Source: Pontibacter mucosus (GTDB lineage Bacteria; Bacteroidota; Bacteroidia; Cytophagales; Hymenobacteraceae). Taken from it: 64,000 nt of DNA. The translations under genes were made by a program, and so were the position numbers. The stretch covers positions 186,001 to 250,000 of the forward strand of contig NZ_QBKI01000002.1 in the NCBI RefSeq assembly GCF_003054055.1, read 5' to 3'. A model generated the notes under the pieces. That model was not told where the DNA came from. It did not search any database and saw only the letters and a program-made list of their open reading frames with translations. This document shows, piece after piece, positions 45,448 through 54,418 of the stretch (its first letter is position 1; each line of letters opens with the position of its first letter).

Positions 45448-46854
45448 ATGACCTCTAAAGTTTACAAACCGACGTTTGCCGTCTTGCTAATACTTACGCT
45501 CTGGGCCGTGCAGGGCTGCTCTCCATACTTCCACCAGCCCATGCGCACGGCAGAGGCGACCCTTGGCGCCCCCTCGCCAGCTTACAAGGATTTGGTGGAG
45601 TTGCCGGAGCCGCAGCAGAAAGTGGTGGCCGCCGTCTATAAGTTCAGGGACCAGACAGGGCAGTATAAACCCTCCGAGATAGGCACCAGCTGGTCTACGG
45701 CCGTTACGCAGGGGGCCACCACCATCCTCATCAACTCGCTGGAGGAGTCCGGGTGGTTTACCCCCATTGAGCGCGAGAATTTGGGCAACCTGCTGAACGA
45801 GCGCAAGATCATCCGGTCTACGCGCGCAGAGTCGGAGGCCATTACCGGAAAAAAGGAACCCAACCTGCCAGGGCTGCTCTTTGCGGGCATTATACTCGAG
45901 GGCGGCATTATCTCCTATGATGCCAACGTGGTGACAGGCGGTGCGGGCGCGCGTTACTTCGGTGCGGGCGGCTCGGGCCAGTACCGCGAGGACAAGGTGA
46001 CCGTGTACCTCCGGGCTATCTCCTCTAGCACAGGCGAGATTCTGAAGACCGTTTATACTTCCAAAACCATCCTTTCGCAGTCCGTAGACTTTGGCGTGTT
46101 CCGATATGTGCACTTCAAGCGGTTGCTGGAGGCCGAGACAGGCTTTACCTATAACGAACCATCCGAAATAGCCGTGAAGGAGGCCATCGACAAAGCCGTG
46201 CAAAGTATGGTTATCGAAGGCATGCTGGCCGGGTACTGGCGCCCCAAAAACAAAGCCGACCTGGAGTCGCAGGTGGTGAAGGACTACCTGCAGGAGAAGG
46301 AAGATGTGCTCAACAGCGACATACACGGCAACCTGATGGCAGAGCGCCGCAGCCTAGTAGGAGTGGGCGGGGCCGTTGGCGCCATGTACTACAAGGGAGA
46401 CTACCCCGACTCGAACTTCAGGTTTATGGGCGAGGCCGCCCTAAAGATAAACTCACGTCAGAACATCGGCTTCGATCTCAGGCTGGGCAAGGGCAGGCTA
46501 TCCACCGAGAGCAACTTTGGAATTGATATCAATTATGCCGAGCTCAACCTCAATTACCTCTTCTTCCCCAAGCTCCGGTACACGCCTTATGTACAGCTGG
46601 GTGGCGGCGGGCTGGTAGTCGGCAGCGGGTTCGGGGATATCTTCGACAGCTTTGGCGACAACGGTTTTAATCCTTACGTAAAGGCGGGTCTGGGCATGGA
46701 GTACCTCCTCTCCCGCAACATCGGTATTGACATAAGTGCTACCAGTTCTTATTTGCTGGATGATGACCTGGACGATGTGGAGCAAGGGCGCTTCAACGAC
46801 TATTTCTGGACAGGTAAAATAGGCATAAATTTTTACCTGGGCTTATACAAATAA
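45448..46854 (+). CDS. csgG: curli secretion channel CsgG with extra C-terminal beta-barrel-like region
   Basis: 468 residues, against about 277 for E. coli CsgG. Lipoprotein signal with lipobox VQGCSP (C24). The CsgG domain runs to about residue 280 (VVAAVYKFRDQTGQYK, STAVTQGATTILINSLEESGWFTPIERENLGNLLNERKI, KEAIDKAVQSMVIEGM). From about 310 the protein turns into alternating strands (FMGEAALKINSRQNIGFDLRLG, AELNLNYLFFPKLRYTPYVQLGGGG, YVKAGLGMEYLLSRNIGIDIS) and ends GINFYLGLYK, like a small outer-membrane barrel. Fused extensions of this type are my reading of the pattern, not a recalled standard architecture. Confidence 0.9.
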   Translation: MTSKVYKPTFAVLLILTLWAVQGCSPYFHQPMRTAEATLGAPSPAYKDLVELPEPQQKVVAAVYKFRDQTGQYKPSEIGTSWSTAVTQGATTILINSLEESGWFTPIERENLGNLLNERKIIRSTRAESEAITGKKEPNLPGLLFAGIILEGGIISYDANVVTGGAGARYFGAGGSGQYREDKVTVYLRAISSSTGEILKTVYTSKTILSQSVDFGVFRYVHFKRLLEAETGFTYNEPSEIAVKEAIDKAVQSMVIEGMLAGYWRPKNKADLESQVVKDYLQEKEDVLNSDIHGNLMAERRSLVGVGGAVGAMYYKGDYPDSNFRFMGEAALKINSRQNIGFDLRLGKGRLSTESNFGIDINYAELNLNYLFFPKLRYTPYVQLGGGGLVVGSGFGDIFDSFGDNGFNPYVKAGLGMEYLLSRNIGIDISATSSYLLDDDLDDVEQGRFNDYFWTGKIGINFYLGLYK

Positions 46855-46986
46855 AGTATAACATTATCAATATTATTTAACTTAAAAATAATATAAAAAT
46901 AATTACAAAATATGAAACTATAATAATTTATAAAGGTATAGTGATACTGTAAATCATTTTAAACCTTTAAAAATTATAAAAGTATC
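46855..46986 (+). promoter_or_regulatory. AT-rich leader of the first curlin gene
   Basis: 132 bp of very AT-rich sequence between CsgG and the first curlin gene, with AAAGTATA words near 46854 and 46978, and no strong terminator. It might contain a secondary promoter so that curlins are made in excess over secretion factors; no TAnnTTTG box is clear, so this is only suggestive. Confidence 0.3.
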
Positions 46987-48186
46987 ATGAAGAAAAAAGT
47001 AATTTTTGCTGCTGCTGCAGCGATGATGTTCACAGCAGGCTCTGCATTTGCACAAGGCGTAGGTAATGCAGCTACATCAACTCAGGCCGGTACTACCAAC
47101 GTGGGTACCATCACACAAACAGGCGGTTTAAATAACGTAGCTGATCTTTCCCAGGCCGGCTTGTCCAACACCGCAGAAATAGTGCAAGATTACGGCGCTT
47201 ACAATGCGGCTTCTGTGTCACAGGTTGGTACAGAGAACAACGCCTTTGTTTGGCAGGATGGTGGTGTAGGCCACGACGCTGACGTTGACCAGGAAGGCAC
47301 GCTGAATGACGCTTACGTGGATCAGTGGGAAGGCGAAGGCAGCCATGCCGACGTAAACCAGGAGGGTGAAGGCAACTTCGCTGAAGTACTGCAGTATTTT
47401 GGCGAGGACAACAACGTTGAAGTGGACCAGGATGGCAACTACAACGAAGCCCTTGTGCACCAGTTTGGAGGCGAGAACCATGATGCCGACGTAACGCAGG
47501 ATGGCGACTACAACTATGCTCACATCGACCAGACCGAAGGTGAGAGCAATGATGCCGACATCGATCAGGATGGCGACTGGAACATCGCTTACATCAACCA
47601 GACCAACGGGGAAGACAACGATGCCGACATTGAGCAGGACGGAGACCTGAACACTGCTGCAATCTATCAGGATGGTGGTGAAAACAACGACTCAGACATT
47701 GACCAAGACGGCGACTTTAACACCGCAGTTGTTGTACAGGTAGGTGGCGAGAGCAACGACGGCGACGTTTACCAGGATGGTGCATTTAACTCTGCTTTTA
47801 TCACGCAGGTGGATGGTTTCAGAAACGATGCCGAGATCAGACAGGATGGACTTGCTAACAGTGCTACGATTTCCCAGTTGGGAGGTGCGTACAACGTCGC
47901 TGCCGTAGACCAGTATGGTCTGGGCAACAGCGCTCAGGTTAGCCAGTTCTTGGGTTACAGCAACGTAGCTGATGTTGACCAGGATGGCTGGTTCAACAGC
48001 GCGGCAGTAAGTCAGACGGGTGAGTATAACACTGCTTCAGTTGCTCAGGACGGTATCCTGAATAGCGCTGCTGTGCTGCAGGCTGGTTCAGGCAACACAG
48101 CCACTGTCAGCCAGATGGGCTTTGGCAACAGCGCTGCAGTAATACAGTCTGGCGCTGGCAACGTAAGCACTGTTATCCAGCACTAA
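46987..48186 (+). CDS. major curlin-like repeat protein 1 (acidic, CsgA type)
   Basis: 399 residues with signal peptide (AAAAAMMFTAGSAFAQG). The mature chain is made of about 17 units of 22 residues with the curlin pattern N-x-A-x-[IV]-x-Q. From about residue 91 to 285 the units are very acidic: DADVDQEG, DADVTQDGD, DADIDQDGDW, DADIEQDGD, DSDIDQDGD, DGDVYQDG, resembling DxDxDG calcium loops. First and last units are less charged. Curlins form extracellular amyloid of biofilms. It is preceded by CsgG; a terminator follows. Confidence 0.88.
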   Translation: MKKKVIFAAAAAMMFTAGSAFAQGVGNAATSTQAGTTNVGTITQTGGLNNVADLSQAGLSNTAEIVQDYGAYNAASVSQVGTENNAFVWQDGGVGHDADVDQEGTLNDAYVDQWEGEGSHADVNQEGEGNFAEVLQYFGEDNNVEVDQDGNYNEALVHQFGGENHDADVTQDGDYNYAHIDQTEGESNDADIDQDGDWNIAYINQTNGEDNDADIEQDGDLNTAAIYQDGGENNDSDIDQDGDFNTAVVVQVGGESNDGDVYQDGAFNSAFITQVDGFRNDAEIRQDGLANSATISQLGGAYNVAAVDQYGLGNSAQVSQFLGYSNVADVDQDGWFNSAAVSQTGEYNTASVAQDGILNSAAVLQAGSGNTATVSQMGFGNSAAVIQSGAGNVSTVIQH

Positions 48187-48214
48187 TCGCTTACTTAGAT
48201 AACTCTTCAGCTGG

Positions 48215-48250
48215 TAAGGCACCGGATTTCCGGTGCCTTATTTTCTTTTT
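48215..48250 (+). terminator. intrinsic terminator after curlin 1
   Basis: TAAGGCACCGG (48215-48225) pairs perfectly with CCGGTGCCTTA (48230-48240) across ATTT, then TTTTCTTTTT. Confidence 0.88.
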
Positions 48251-48416
48251 ATACTTCGGGCAAATAAAGCGACGCTTCAATTGTTTCGTACGGCCTAAGC
48301 CTGGTTCGGAAGAGGATTGAAAAAGTATAAAAATTAACAAGATTAGTGTAACTAGTTGATATAAGTAAAGTATAATTTAATTGTAAATTATTTTAAACCT
48401 CAATTAGTTACATGCT

Positions 48417-49700
48417 ATGAAGAACAAATTTATTTGCGCAGCAGCATTATCTGCTATGCTGCTCGCATCAGGGGCAAGCTATGCCCAAAGCAACAACACA
48501 GCTACCTCCTCACAAGCAGGCAACACCAACAGCGCTGTTATCGAGCAGCTGGGAGGTGTAAACAATGCAGCGGGAGCTTCCCAGGTCGGCGACAACAACG
48601 TGGCCAGTGTTTTACAAATTGGCGGCATGGAGAACGAAGCCTACATTGAACAGGCGGGGCTTGCCAATACAGCTACTGTTTTGCAGGAAAGCGGTGTTAG
48701 CAATGACGTTGACATTTACCAGGAGGGAGACGGCAATATGGCTATCGTGGAGCAGACGGCTGGGGAGAACAATGACGTGGAGATTTCTCAGGATGGTGCG
48801 CTTAACGTGGCAGAGGCGTTTCAGTATTTGGGAGAGAACAACGATGCTGATATCGTGCAGGATGGGGATATGAATATTGGTGGCATCTTCCAGGAGGCAG
48901 GTGAGAGTAACGATGCAGATATCTATCAACTCGGCTCAAATCTAAGTGCAATAATATTCCAACTCAGTGGCTATAGAAATGATGCTGAAGTAAATCAGTA
49001 TGAGACTGATCATGTAGCAGATATATGGCAAGTTGAGGGTGAAAATAACACTGCCCGGATAGATCAGAGCGGATGGAGAAATAGCGCTTCGATAACTCAG
49101 GAGGGCGGCGCTAACAATGAAGCTGTCATAGACCAGCTCAATGACTTTATTAACGAGAATAATCGTGCTAACATCCTGCAGTCAGGCGGCAGTGGTAATA
49201 GTGCTCTTATTGATCAAAATAGCGATTATAGTAGAGCCAGCATTACCCAGTTGGAAGGTGTAAATAACAACGCCACTGTCATTCAATACAATATGGGTAT
49301 GATAGGGGAAATCCTTCAAGACGGCGGCCAGGATAACACTGCCTTCATCGACCAAGATGGTTTGGGTTCCATTGCCTTCATCGAACAACTCGGGGGGTTG
49401 GCTAATATAGCGAGTATCATTCAGAGCACCTTTGGAGATCGCGCAGATATTTATCAGTACGGTGGCGATAACAATACCGCCTCTATTGAGCAGGACGGCA
49501 CTTTCTCAAGAGCCGTTATTACACAGGACATGGGCTCTTACAACAATGCTAGCATCCTACAGGAAACAGGAGATGGTCTGGCTGAGATCTACCAAACCGG
49601 TGTGATGAATACTGCTTCGATTACGCAAAGCGGCGAGTTTCAGAATGCTTCCATCTCGCAAAGCGGAACAGGCAATACTACTGTGATTGTACAGCAGTAG
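48417..49700 (+). CDS. curlin-like repeat protein 2
   Basis: 427 residues, signal peptide (LSAMLLASGASYAQS), then about 18 curlin units (NTATVLQESGVSNDVDIYQEGDG, NNASILQETG...). Fewer DxDxDG stretches than curlin 1. Its last ~80 residues (from GDRADIYQYGGDNNTASI) are nearly the same as in curlin 3. It is the middle member of a curlin trio. Confidence 0.85.
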   Translation: MKNKFICAAALSAMLLASGASYAQSNNTATSSQAGNTNSAVIEQLGGVNNAAGASQVGDNNVASVLQIGGMENEAYIEQAGLANTATVLQESGVSNDVDIYQEGDGNMAIVEQTAGENNDVEISQDGALNVAEAFQYLGENNDADIVQDGDMNIGGIFQEAGESNDADIYQLGSNLSAIIFQLSGYRNDAEVNQYETDHVADIWQVEGENNTARIDQSGWRNSASITQEGGANNEAVIDQLNDFINENNRANILQSGGSGNSALIDQNSDYSRASITQLEGVNNNATVIQYNMGMIGEILQDGGQDNTAFIDQDGLGSIAFIEQLGGLANIASIIQSTFGDRADIYQYGGDNNTASIEQDGTFSRAVITQDMGSYNNASILQETGDGLAEIYQTGVMNTASITQSGEFQNASISQSGTGNTTVIVQQ

Positions 49701-49729
49701 CACTTATAAATTAGATGCCTCTTTCAAAA

Positions 49730-49760
49730 GCTGCAGGGTTACACCTGCAGCCATTTGCTT
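49730..49760 (+). terminator. possible hairpin terminator after curlin 2
   Basis: GCTGCAGG (49730-49737) pairs with CCTGCAGC (49744-49751), loop about 6 bases, then CATTTGCTTTTGCC. The T run is weak. Confidence 0.5.
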
Positions 49761-49902
49761 TTGCCTATTTGCAAAAGGTTATGGTCAGCTTATCATTGTA
49801 AAGTATAAATGGAGAAACCAGCTTGTTTTCCAAGAGAATAGCCTTACTGCAAGATGTAGGGTCAGTTCCAAAACCTCTTAAACGCATAAAACTTAATTAG
49901 CT

Positions 49903-51609
49903 ATGAAAAACAACTTTATCAGTGCCGCAGCATTAGCAGCTTTGTTGCTCGCATCAGGGACAGCCTCTGCCCAAAGTAACGGGAACACTGTCATTACCGA
50001 ACAGAGAGGAGCTGACAACGCTGCTTCTGTCGAACAGGTTGGCGGTACAGAGAACAGCGCTGTAGTGTCTCAAAGAGGCGCTTCCAACATCGTTTCGGTG
50101 GAACAACTAAGAGGAGCGGGGAACCTGGCCGAAGTCACACAACGTGGCAAAGGTAATTCCGGAGAAGTTGTTCAGGAAGAGGTTATTAATAACGTCATGG
50201 TAATCCGGCAGCAGGGAGAGGTAAACAGTGCCTTGAGTTACCAGGGGAACGGGGAAAATAATGAGGCTAGTATGGTGCAGCAAGGGGAAAACAATGATGC
50301 TTTTATTGAGCAGTTTGATGGGGATGATAATAAAGCCGAGCTAAAACAGAACGGTAATTCCAATAGAGCGGGTTTGTCTCAGGATGATGTTGACAACCAT
50401 ATAATAAAAGTTGAGCAGTATGGGAATAATAATGAAGCGTATGCCTGGCAGTTATGGAATACCTTTAATAGCATCGACATCATCCAAAATGGGTCCTTCA
50501 ACTTTTCTCTGGTGGGCCAATTAAGCAGTGATTATAACAGTGCTTATGTTGAACAACTCGGAACTGGCAATAGTGCTTTCATAAGTCAGTGGGAAACCAG
50601 GAACAACAGTGCTAGTATTAGCCAGCAAGGTGAACTGAATAGCGCTGAGATATATCAGCAGGGTGGTTTCTATGATTTTTACAATTATCACGTGGCACGT
50701 ATAGCCCAAGCAGGTGAAGCAAACGGAGCTATCATATACCAGGAAGGCGGCGTTAGCTTTGAGGCGGATGTATACCAGGCAGGGGAGAATAACCGTGTTA
50801 CTGTAGAACAAGTAAGCGGAGAAAATAGCGACGCGGAGATTATTCAGGATGGTGCGCTTAACGTAGCCGAGGTGTATCAGTACCTGGGGGAGAACAACGA
50901 TGCCGATATTGTGCAGGATGGAGTAATGAGCACCGCTGGTATCTATCAGACAGGAGGGGAAAGCAACGATGCGGATATTACACAGGAAATAAGCATTGAA
51001 AATGAGGCTATGATAGTGCAGGACGGAGGCTATGATAATGAAGCCGAAATTTATCAAATCTATGACTATCATAGTGCTTCTATAGAGCAAATAGGTGGCG
51101 AAAGTAATGAGGCTTATATTAACCAGAGAAGTGATTATAATAATGCCTCCATTATTCAGGTGGATGGTCTGAATAACTATGCCAGCATTCATCAGAGCGG
51201 CGAAGGGGGTTGGTCATCTATCCTACAGGAAGGTGGGCAGGATAATAGTGCGACAATTGATCAATCCCTTTTGGGTTCAGCTGCAATCATCGAACAAATT
51301 GGAGGTTTAGCTAATACCGCAGATGTGTTCCAGCTCAGTTTCGGAGATCGGGCAGAAATTTATCAATATGGTGGGGATAACAATACCGCCTCTATTGCGC
51401 AGGATGGTGTCTACTCTGTATCAAGAATTACACAGGACATGGGCTCTTACAACAATGCTAGCATCCTACAGGAAACGGTAGACAGTTTGGCTGAGATCTA
51501 CCAAACCGGTGTGATGAATACTGCCTCTATTACGCAAAGCGGCGAGCTTCAGAATGCTTCTATCTCGCAAAGCGGAACAGGCAATACCACTGTAATTGTA
51601 CAGCAATAA
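49903..51609 (+). CDS. curlin-like repeat protein 3 (largest)
   Basis: 568 residues with signal peptide (AALLLASGTASAQS). About 24 curlin units such as NNAEAYAWQLWN-like and NASIIQVDGLNNYASIHQSG, some with longer spacers. It shares its C-terminal segment nearly verbatim with curlin 2 (GDRAEIYQYGGDNNTASI ... NTTVIVQQ) and internal units with the second half of curlin 2 (GENNDADIVQDG-VMSTAGIYQTGG). Codon use is similar to neighbours. It is likely a minor or conditionally used fibre subunit, though this is not demonstrated. Confidence 0.83.
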   Translation: MKNNFISAAALAALLLASGTASAQSNGNTVITEQRGADNAASVEQVGGTENSAVVSQRGASNIVSVEQLRGAGNLAEVTQRGKGNSGEVVQEEVINNVMVIRQQGEVNSALSYQGNGENNEASMVQQGENNDAFIEQFDGDDNKAELKQNGNSNRAGLSQDDVDNHIIKVEQYGNNNEAYAWQLWNTFNSIDIIQNGSFNFSLVGQLSSDYNSAYVEQLGTGNSAFISQWETRNNSASISQQGELNSAEIYQQGGFYDFYNYHVARIAQAGEANGAIIYQEGGVSFEADVYQAGENNRVTVEQVSGENSDAEIIQDGALNVAEVYQYLGENNDADIVQDGVMSTAGIYQTGGESNDADITQEISIENEAMIVQDGGYDNEAEIYQIYDYHSASIEQIGGESNEAYINQRSDYNNASIIQVDGLNNYASIHQSGEGGWSSILQEGGQDNSATIDQSLLGSAAIIEQIGGLANTADVFQLSFGDRAEIYQYGGDNNTASIAQDGVYSVSRITQDMGSYNNASILQETVDSLAEIYQTGVMNTASITQSGELQNASISQSGTGNTTVIVQQ

Positions 51610-51618
51610 AGTATAAAA

Positions 51619-51657
51619 AATACTCCGTGATGAGCAGAAAGCTCATCACGGAGTATT
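51619..51657. terminator. 17-bp perfect hairpin between curlin 3 and the CsgB-like gene
   Basis: AATACTCCGTGATGAGC (51619-51635) pairs perfectly with GCTCATCACGGAGTATT (51641-51657) around AGAAA. On the minus strand it is followed by a T run (TTTTTTATAC), as an intrinsic terminator; on the plus strand, the direction of the genes, no T run follows (ACAAAATT). It may stabilise the upstream mRNA or block reverse transcription. Confidence 0.6.
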
Positions 51658-51672
51658 ACAAAATTATATCTC

Positions 51673-52245
51673 ATGAAAAAACTAATCTTTACGCTACTAG
51701 CTTTAACAGCATTTGCACTGAACAGCGCACTGGCGCAATCGGGCGGCAGCGAGGAAGTTATACTTGACAACCTGCGCGCTAAAAGTATAGGAACTACCGC
51801 TGCCGGTGGGAATATAGCCACTACCTACCAGGAGGGAGGCGCCAATGTGTCGATGGTGCAGCAGGTACAGACAAGCACGGTAGCCAACCAGGTAAACGTG
51901 CTGCAGGTGGGCAGCTTTAACCAGGCGGCGCTGCAGCAAACCGGGGCCGGAATCCGGGCTACGGTAAACCAGTTTGGCAACTACAACAGCTTCGAGTCGA
52001 GTATGACAGGGGCCAACCTTACTTCGAATGTCGTGCAACTTGGCAACGGGAACAGCATTACGCAGCAGGTGCAGGGAAGCAACCTAAACTACGGCCTTTT
52101 GCAGTATGGCGACAACAACACCATCAACCAGATAGAGACCAGCCCAGGCTCGCGCTCTTACAAGGTGGTGCAGGAGGGAAACAACATGAACATCACCATC
52201 GAGCAAAGCGCAGGCTTTGTTCCGGTAACGGTTCGGCAGCAATAA
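51673..52245 (+). CDS. CsgB-like minor curlin / nucleator
   Basis: 190 residues with signal peptide (LTLLALTAFALNSALAQ). About five curlin-like units, less regular than in the large proteins: VANQVNVLQVGSFNQAALQ, ATVNQFGNYNSFESS, LTSNVVQLGNGNSITQQVQG, NYGLLQYGDNNTINQ, KVVQEGNNMNITIEQ. Mature region begins with a non-repeat 30-residue stretch. Its size and position at the end of the curlin run fit a nucleator such as CsgB. It ends with an inverted AAGTATA hairpin at 52308-52338. Confidence 0.82.
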   Translation: MKKLIFTLLALTAFALNSALAQSGGSEEVILDNLRAKSIGTTAAGGNIATTYQEGGANVSMVQQVQTSTVANQVNVLQVGSFNQAALQQTGAGIRATVNQFGNYNSFESSMTGANLTSNVVQLGNGNSITQQVQGSNLNYGLLQYGDNNTINQIETSPGSRSYKVVQEGNNMNITIEQSAGFVPVTVRQQ

Positions 52246-52307
52246 CTGCTGCTGGTAAGCATATCTTCTTGGTTGTTATACTTCTGCATATCTATGTCTT
52301 TCTGGCC

Positions 52308-52338
52308 ATAGAAAGTATAGGTGGTTTATACTTTCTAT
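52308..52338 (+). terminator. hairpin made by inverted AAAGTATA words after the CsgB-like gene
   Basis: ATAGAAAGTATA (52308-52319) pairs perfectly with TATACTTTCTAT (52327-52338) around GGTGGTT. The over-represented word itself builds the stem. It lacks a T run but sits where a terminator is expected. Confidence 0.5.
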
Positions 52339-52489
52339 ATTATGTGATTTTACCTTTAAAATATTAGATAAAAATAGCTTATTGTCTAAACCTTATATTT
52401 ATATATACAGTATAATAATTGCAATCCAAAATTGACTTATTGTGCTGCTGTATTCTTTCCTTCTCACCTGACAACTCAAAATTGACACC

Positions 52490-53995
52490 ATGCAAAAAGC
52501 TGCTTTCACCCTGAAGCAAGTTTGCTTACTATTACTCATACTTTTCGGAACGGTTGCCTGTAACGAGGATACCGTGGAGCCACAGGGAGGTGGCGCCATC
52601 AGGGGCACAGTGCTGGATGCCGCAACCAACGCACCCATCTCCACGGCCAGTATCACTACGAATCCGGCTACTTCGGCTGTCATCACCGACCAGGAAGGAA
52701 ACTTCTCGATAACCGATGTAAATGCCGGCGACTATACCGTGACGGTACAGAAGATCGGGTATAAAACCAAGTCGGTGTCGGTGGCGGTGAAGAACCTCAA
52801 AAACAGCACCATCTCGATCGTGTTGGAGGAGTCGACTGGTGGCGGGCTTGCCCCCGGAAAAGCGGCCAATCCCTCTCCTGAGTCGGGCACGACGGCCCAG
52901 CCGGTGAACCTCGTACTGAAATGGAAAGCCCCGAAGGCCAACAGCAGCGATACCCTTACCTATGATGTATACTTGTACGAGTCGGGGAATACGGAGAAGA
53001 AACTGATTGCCGCCGGCATAGCCGACACGAGCACTGTAGCCAAAGGCCTGAAGTATAGCACCACTTACTTCTGGCAGGTGGTGGTAAAGGACCAGAGTGG
53101 CCGCACGGCTAACGGCGATGTGTGGAGCTTCACGACACTAGCCATACCCAACGCCCGCTACCTGTTTGCCCGCATCACCGACGGCGAGTATAATATTTAC
53201 CGCTCCGATGGCACAGAAGCTAATATTTTCCAGCTGACCCATGGCGCCAGCCGCGAGTGGTGGCCCCTGCTAAATCCGAAGCGCGACATCATCGCCTATT
53301 CTTCCAACGCCAGCGTGGAGCCGCAGATTTATACCATGAACATGGACGGGACCGATCAGAAAAAGATCACCTCAGTGCCCGTAGCGGGATACCATAACCA
53401 GGGAATCGGGTTTGTGTGGGCGCCGGACGGGGGGCAGCTGATTTATCCGCATTACGAGAAACTGTATAGAATTGAGCGGGATGGCTCCGGCCTGGTGGTG
53501 CTGGCTACTGCTCCTGCTGACCGCCACTTCCGTATGCTCGACTGGACTGACCGTGGCAACAAAATCCTGGCCCAGACCATCGGCACCAACATCAATCACT
53601 CCGAAATCTACATCATGGACTCCAACGGGGCGAACATGACCCTGCTGGTGGAGGACATGCCGGGCCGCGTGGAGAGTCCTGTGTTTTCTATTGACGGCAG
53701 AAGTATACTTTATACCCGCGATGCGGCAGGCTTTGAGAACACCGAGGGACGCCAGCTGGACGCGCGCATCTACCGCAAAAACATCGACGGAAGCGGGTTG
53801 GTGGATCTGTCTGTACTAAAGCCCGCTGGCACCAACGATTTATACCCACGCTACTCGCCTACGGGAGACAAAATCATCTTTGTAAATACGCCGAATGATG
53901 GCCTCGGCCCCTTTGACATCTATGTGATGGATGCAGCCGACGGGAAGAACCGCACCAAGCTCTTCTCCAACGCCACCATGCCGGACTGGAAGTAG
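52490..53995 (+). CDS. lipoprotein with CarboxypepD_reg-like, Fn3-like and TolB/PD40 beta-propeller domains
   Basis: 501 residues. Lipoprotein signal LLLILFGTVACNEDT (lipobox Cys at 24). A carboxypeptidase-regulatory-like domain (RGTVLDAATNAPISTASI, ITDQEGNFSITDVNAGDYTV, 40-115), an Fn3-like region (PSPESGTTAQPVNLVLKWKAP to YFWQVVVKDQSGR, 130-225), then WD40/TolB-like repeats (IYTMNMDGTDQKKIT, YRIERDGSGLVVLA, IYIMDSNGANMTLLVEDM, SPTGDKIIFVNTPNDG, IYVMDAADGKNRTKLF). It should be a surface or periplasmic lipoprotein. It lies after the curlin genes but with a 245-bp gap, so membership of the operon is uncertain. Confidence 0.85.
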   Translation: MQKAAFTLKQVCLLLLILFGTVACNEDTVEPQGGGAIRGTVLDAATNAPISTASITTNPATSAVITDQEGNFSITDVNAGDYTVTVQKIGYKTKSVSVAVKNLKNSTISIVLEESTGGGLAPGKAANPSPESGTTAQPVNLVLKWKAPKANSSDTLTYDVYLYESGNTEKKLIAAGIADTSTVAKGLKYSTTYFWQVVVKDQSGRTANGDVWSFTTLAIPNARYLFARITDGEYNIYRSDGTEANIFQLTHGASREWWPLLNPKRDIIAYSSNASVEPQIYTMNMDGTDQKKITSVPVAGYHNQGIGFVWAPDGGQLIYPHYEKLYRIERDGSGLVVLATAPADRHFRMLDWTDRGNKILAQTIGTNINHSEIYIMDSNGANMTLLVEDMPGRVESPVFSIDGRSILYTRDAAGFENTEGRQLDARIYRKNIDGSGLVDLSVLKPAGTNDLYPRYSPTGDKIIFVNTPNDGLGPFDIYVMDAADGKNRTKLFSNATMPDWK

Positions 53996-54023
53996 AATCA
54001 TCTTAAACCACTCAATAGCAAAG

Positions 54024-54050
54024 AGCCACGGTTACAGCCGTGGTTTTTTC
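54024..54050 (+). terminator. intrinsic terminator after the propeller lipoprotein gene
   Basis: GCCACGG pairs with CCGTGG(T) over TTACAG, then TTTTTTC. Confidence 0.82.
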
Positions 54051-54127
54051 TGTTTTATACTTTATACTTGCCGAAGGCGCTAAACCATACTTTGGAGGCA
54101 GTTGTTTAAAGTATAAACCTATAACCA

Positions 54128-54418
54128 ATGGCGAAAAAGGAGGCGCAGCAAGTGTGCGAGTTGTGTGGCAGAGAGGTGCTGAACCTGTCGCGGCACCACC
54201 TGGTGCCCCGCGAGGAGGGAGGCCGCTACGGTGCTACCGCCGAGCTTTGCCAGCCCTGCCACAGCACGCTGCACCTTACGTTCAGTAACCGCGAGCTGGC
54301 CGTGCTCTACAATTCCATACCCGCTTTGCAACAAGCCGAACCGCTGCAAAAGTACCTGAAGTGGGTACGCACCAAACGCATTGAAAAAATCTCGAACCGC
54401 CGTGGCAAGCGTAGGTAA
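54128..54418 (+). CDS. HNH-type zinc-finger protein
   Basis: 96 residues: C10-E-L-C13 ... H23-H24 ... C-Q-P-C-H near 48-52. This CxxC ... HH ... CxxCH layout is the small HNH-endonuclease-like fold. The C-terminal part is basic (KTRIEKISNRRGKRR-like). Stand-alone HNH proteins may be nucleases, but activity cannot be proved here. A TACTTTGG sequence upstream is close to but not a -7 box. Confidence 0.75.
   Translation: MAKKEAQQVCELCGREVLNLSRHHLVPREEGGRYGATAELCQPCHSTLHLTFSNRELAVLYNSIPALQQAEPLQKYLKWVRTKRIEKISNRRGKRR

Noticed and set aside
46987..51609. Regular direct repeats in the curlin genes resembling a CRISPR array
   Set aside because: The repeats are in frame, about 66 bp, and encode the curlin pattern; no short identical repeats with unique spacers and no cas genes.
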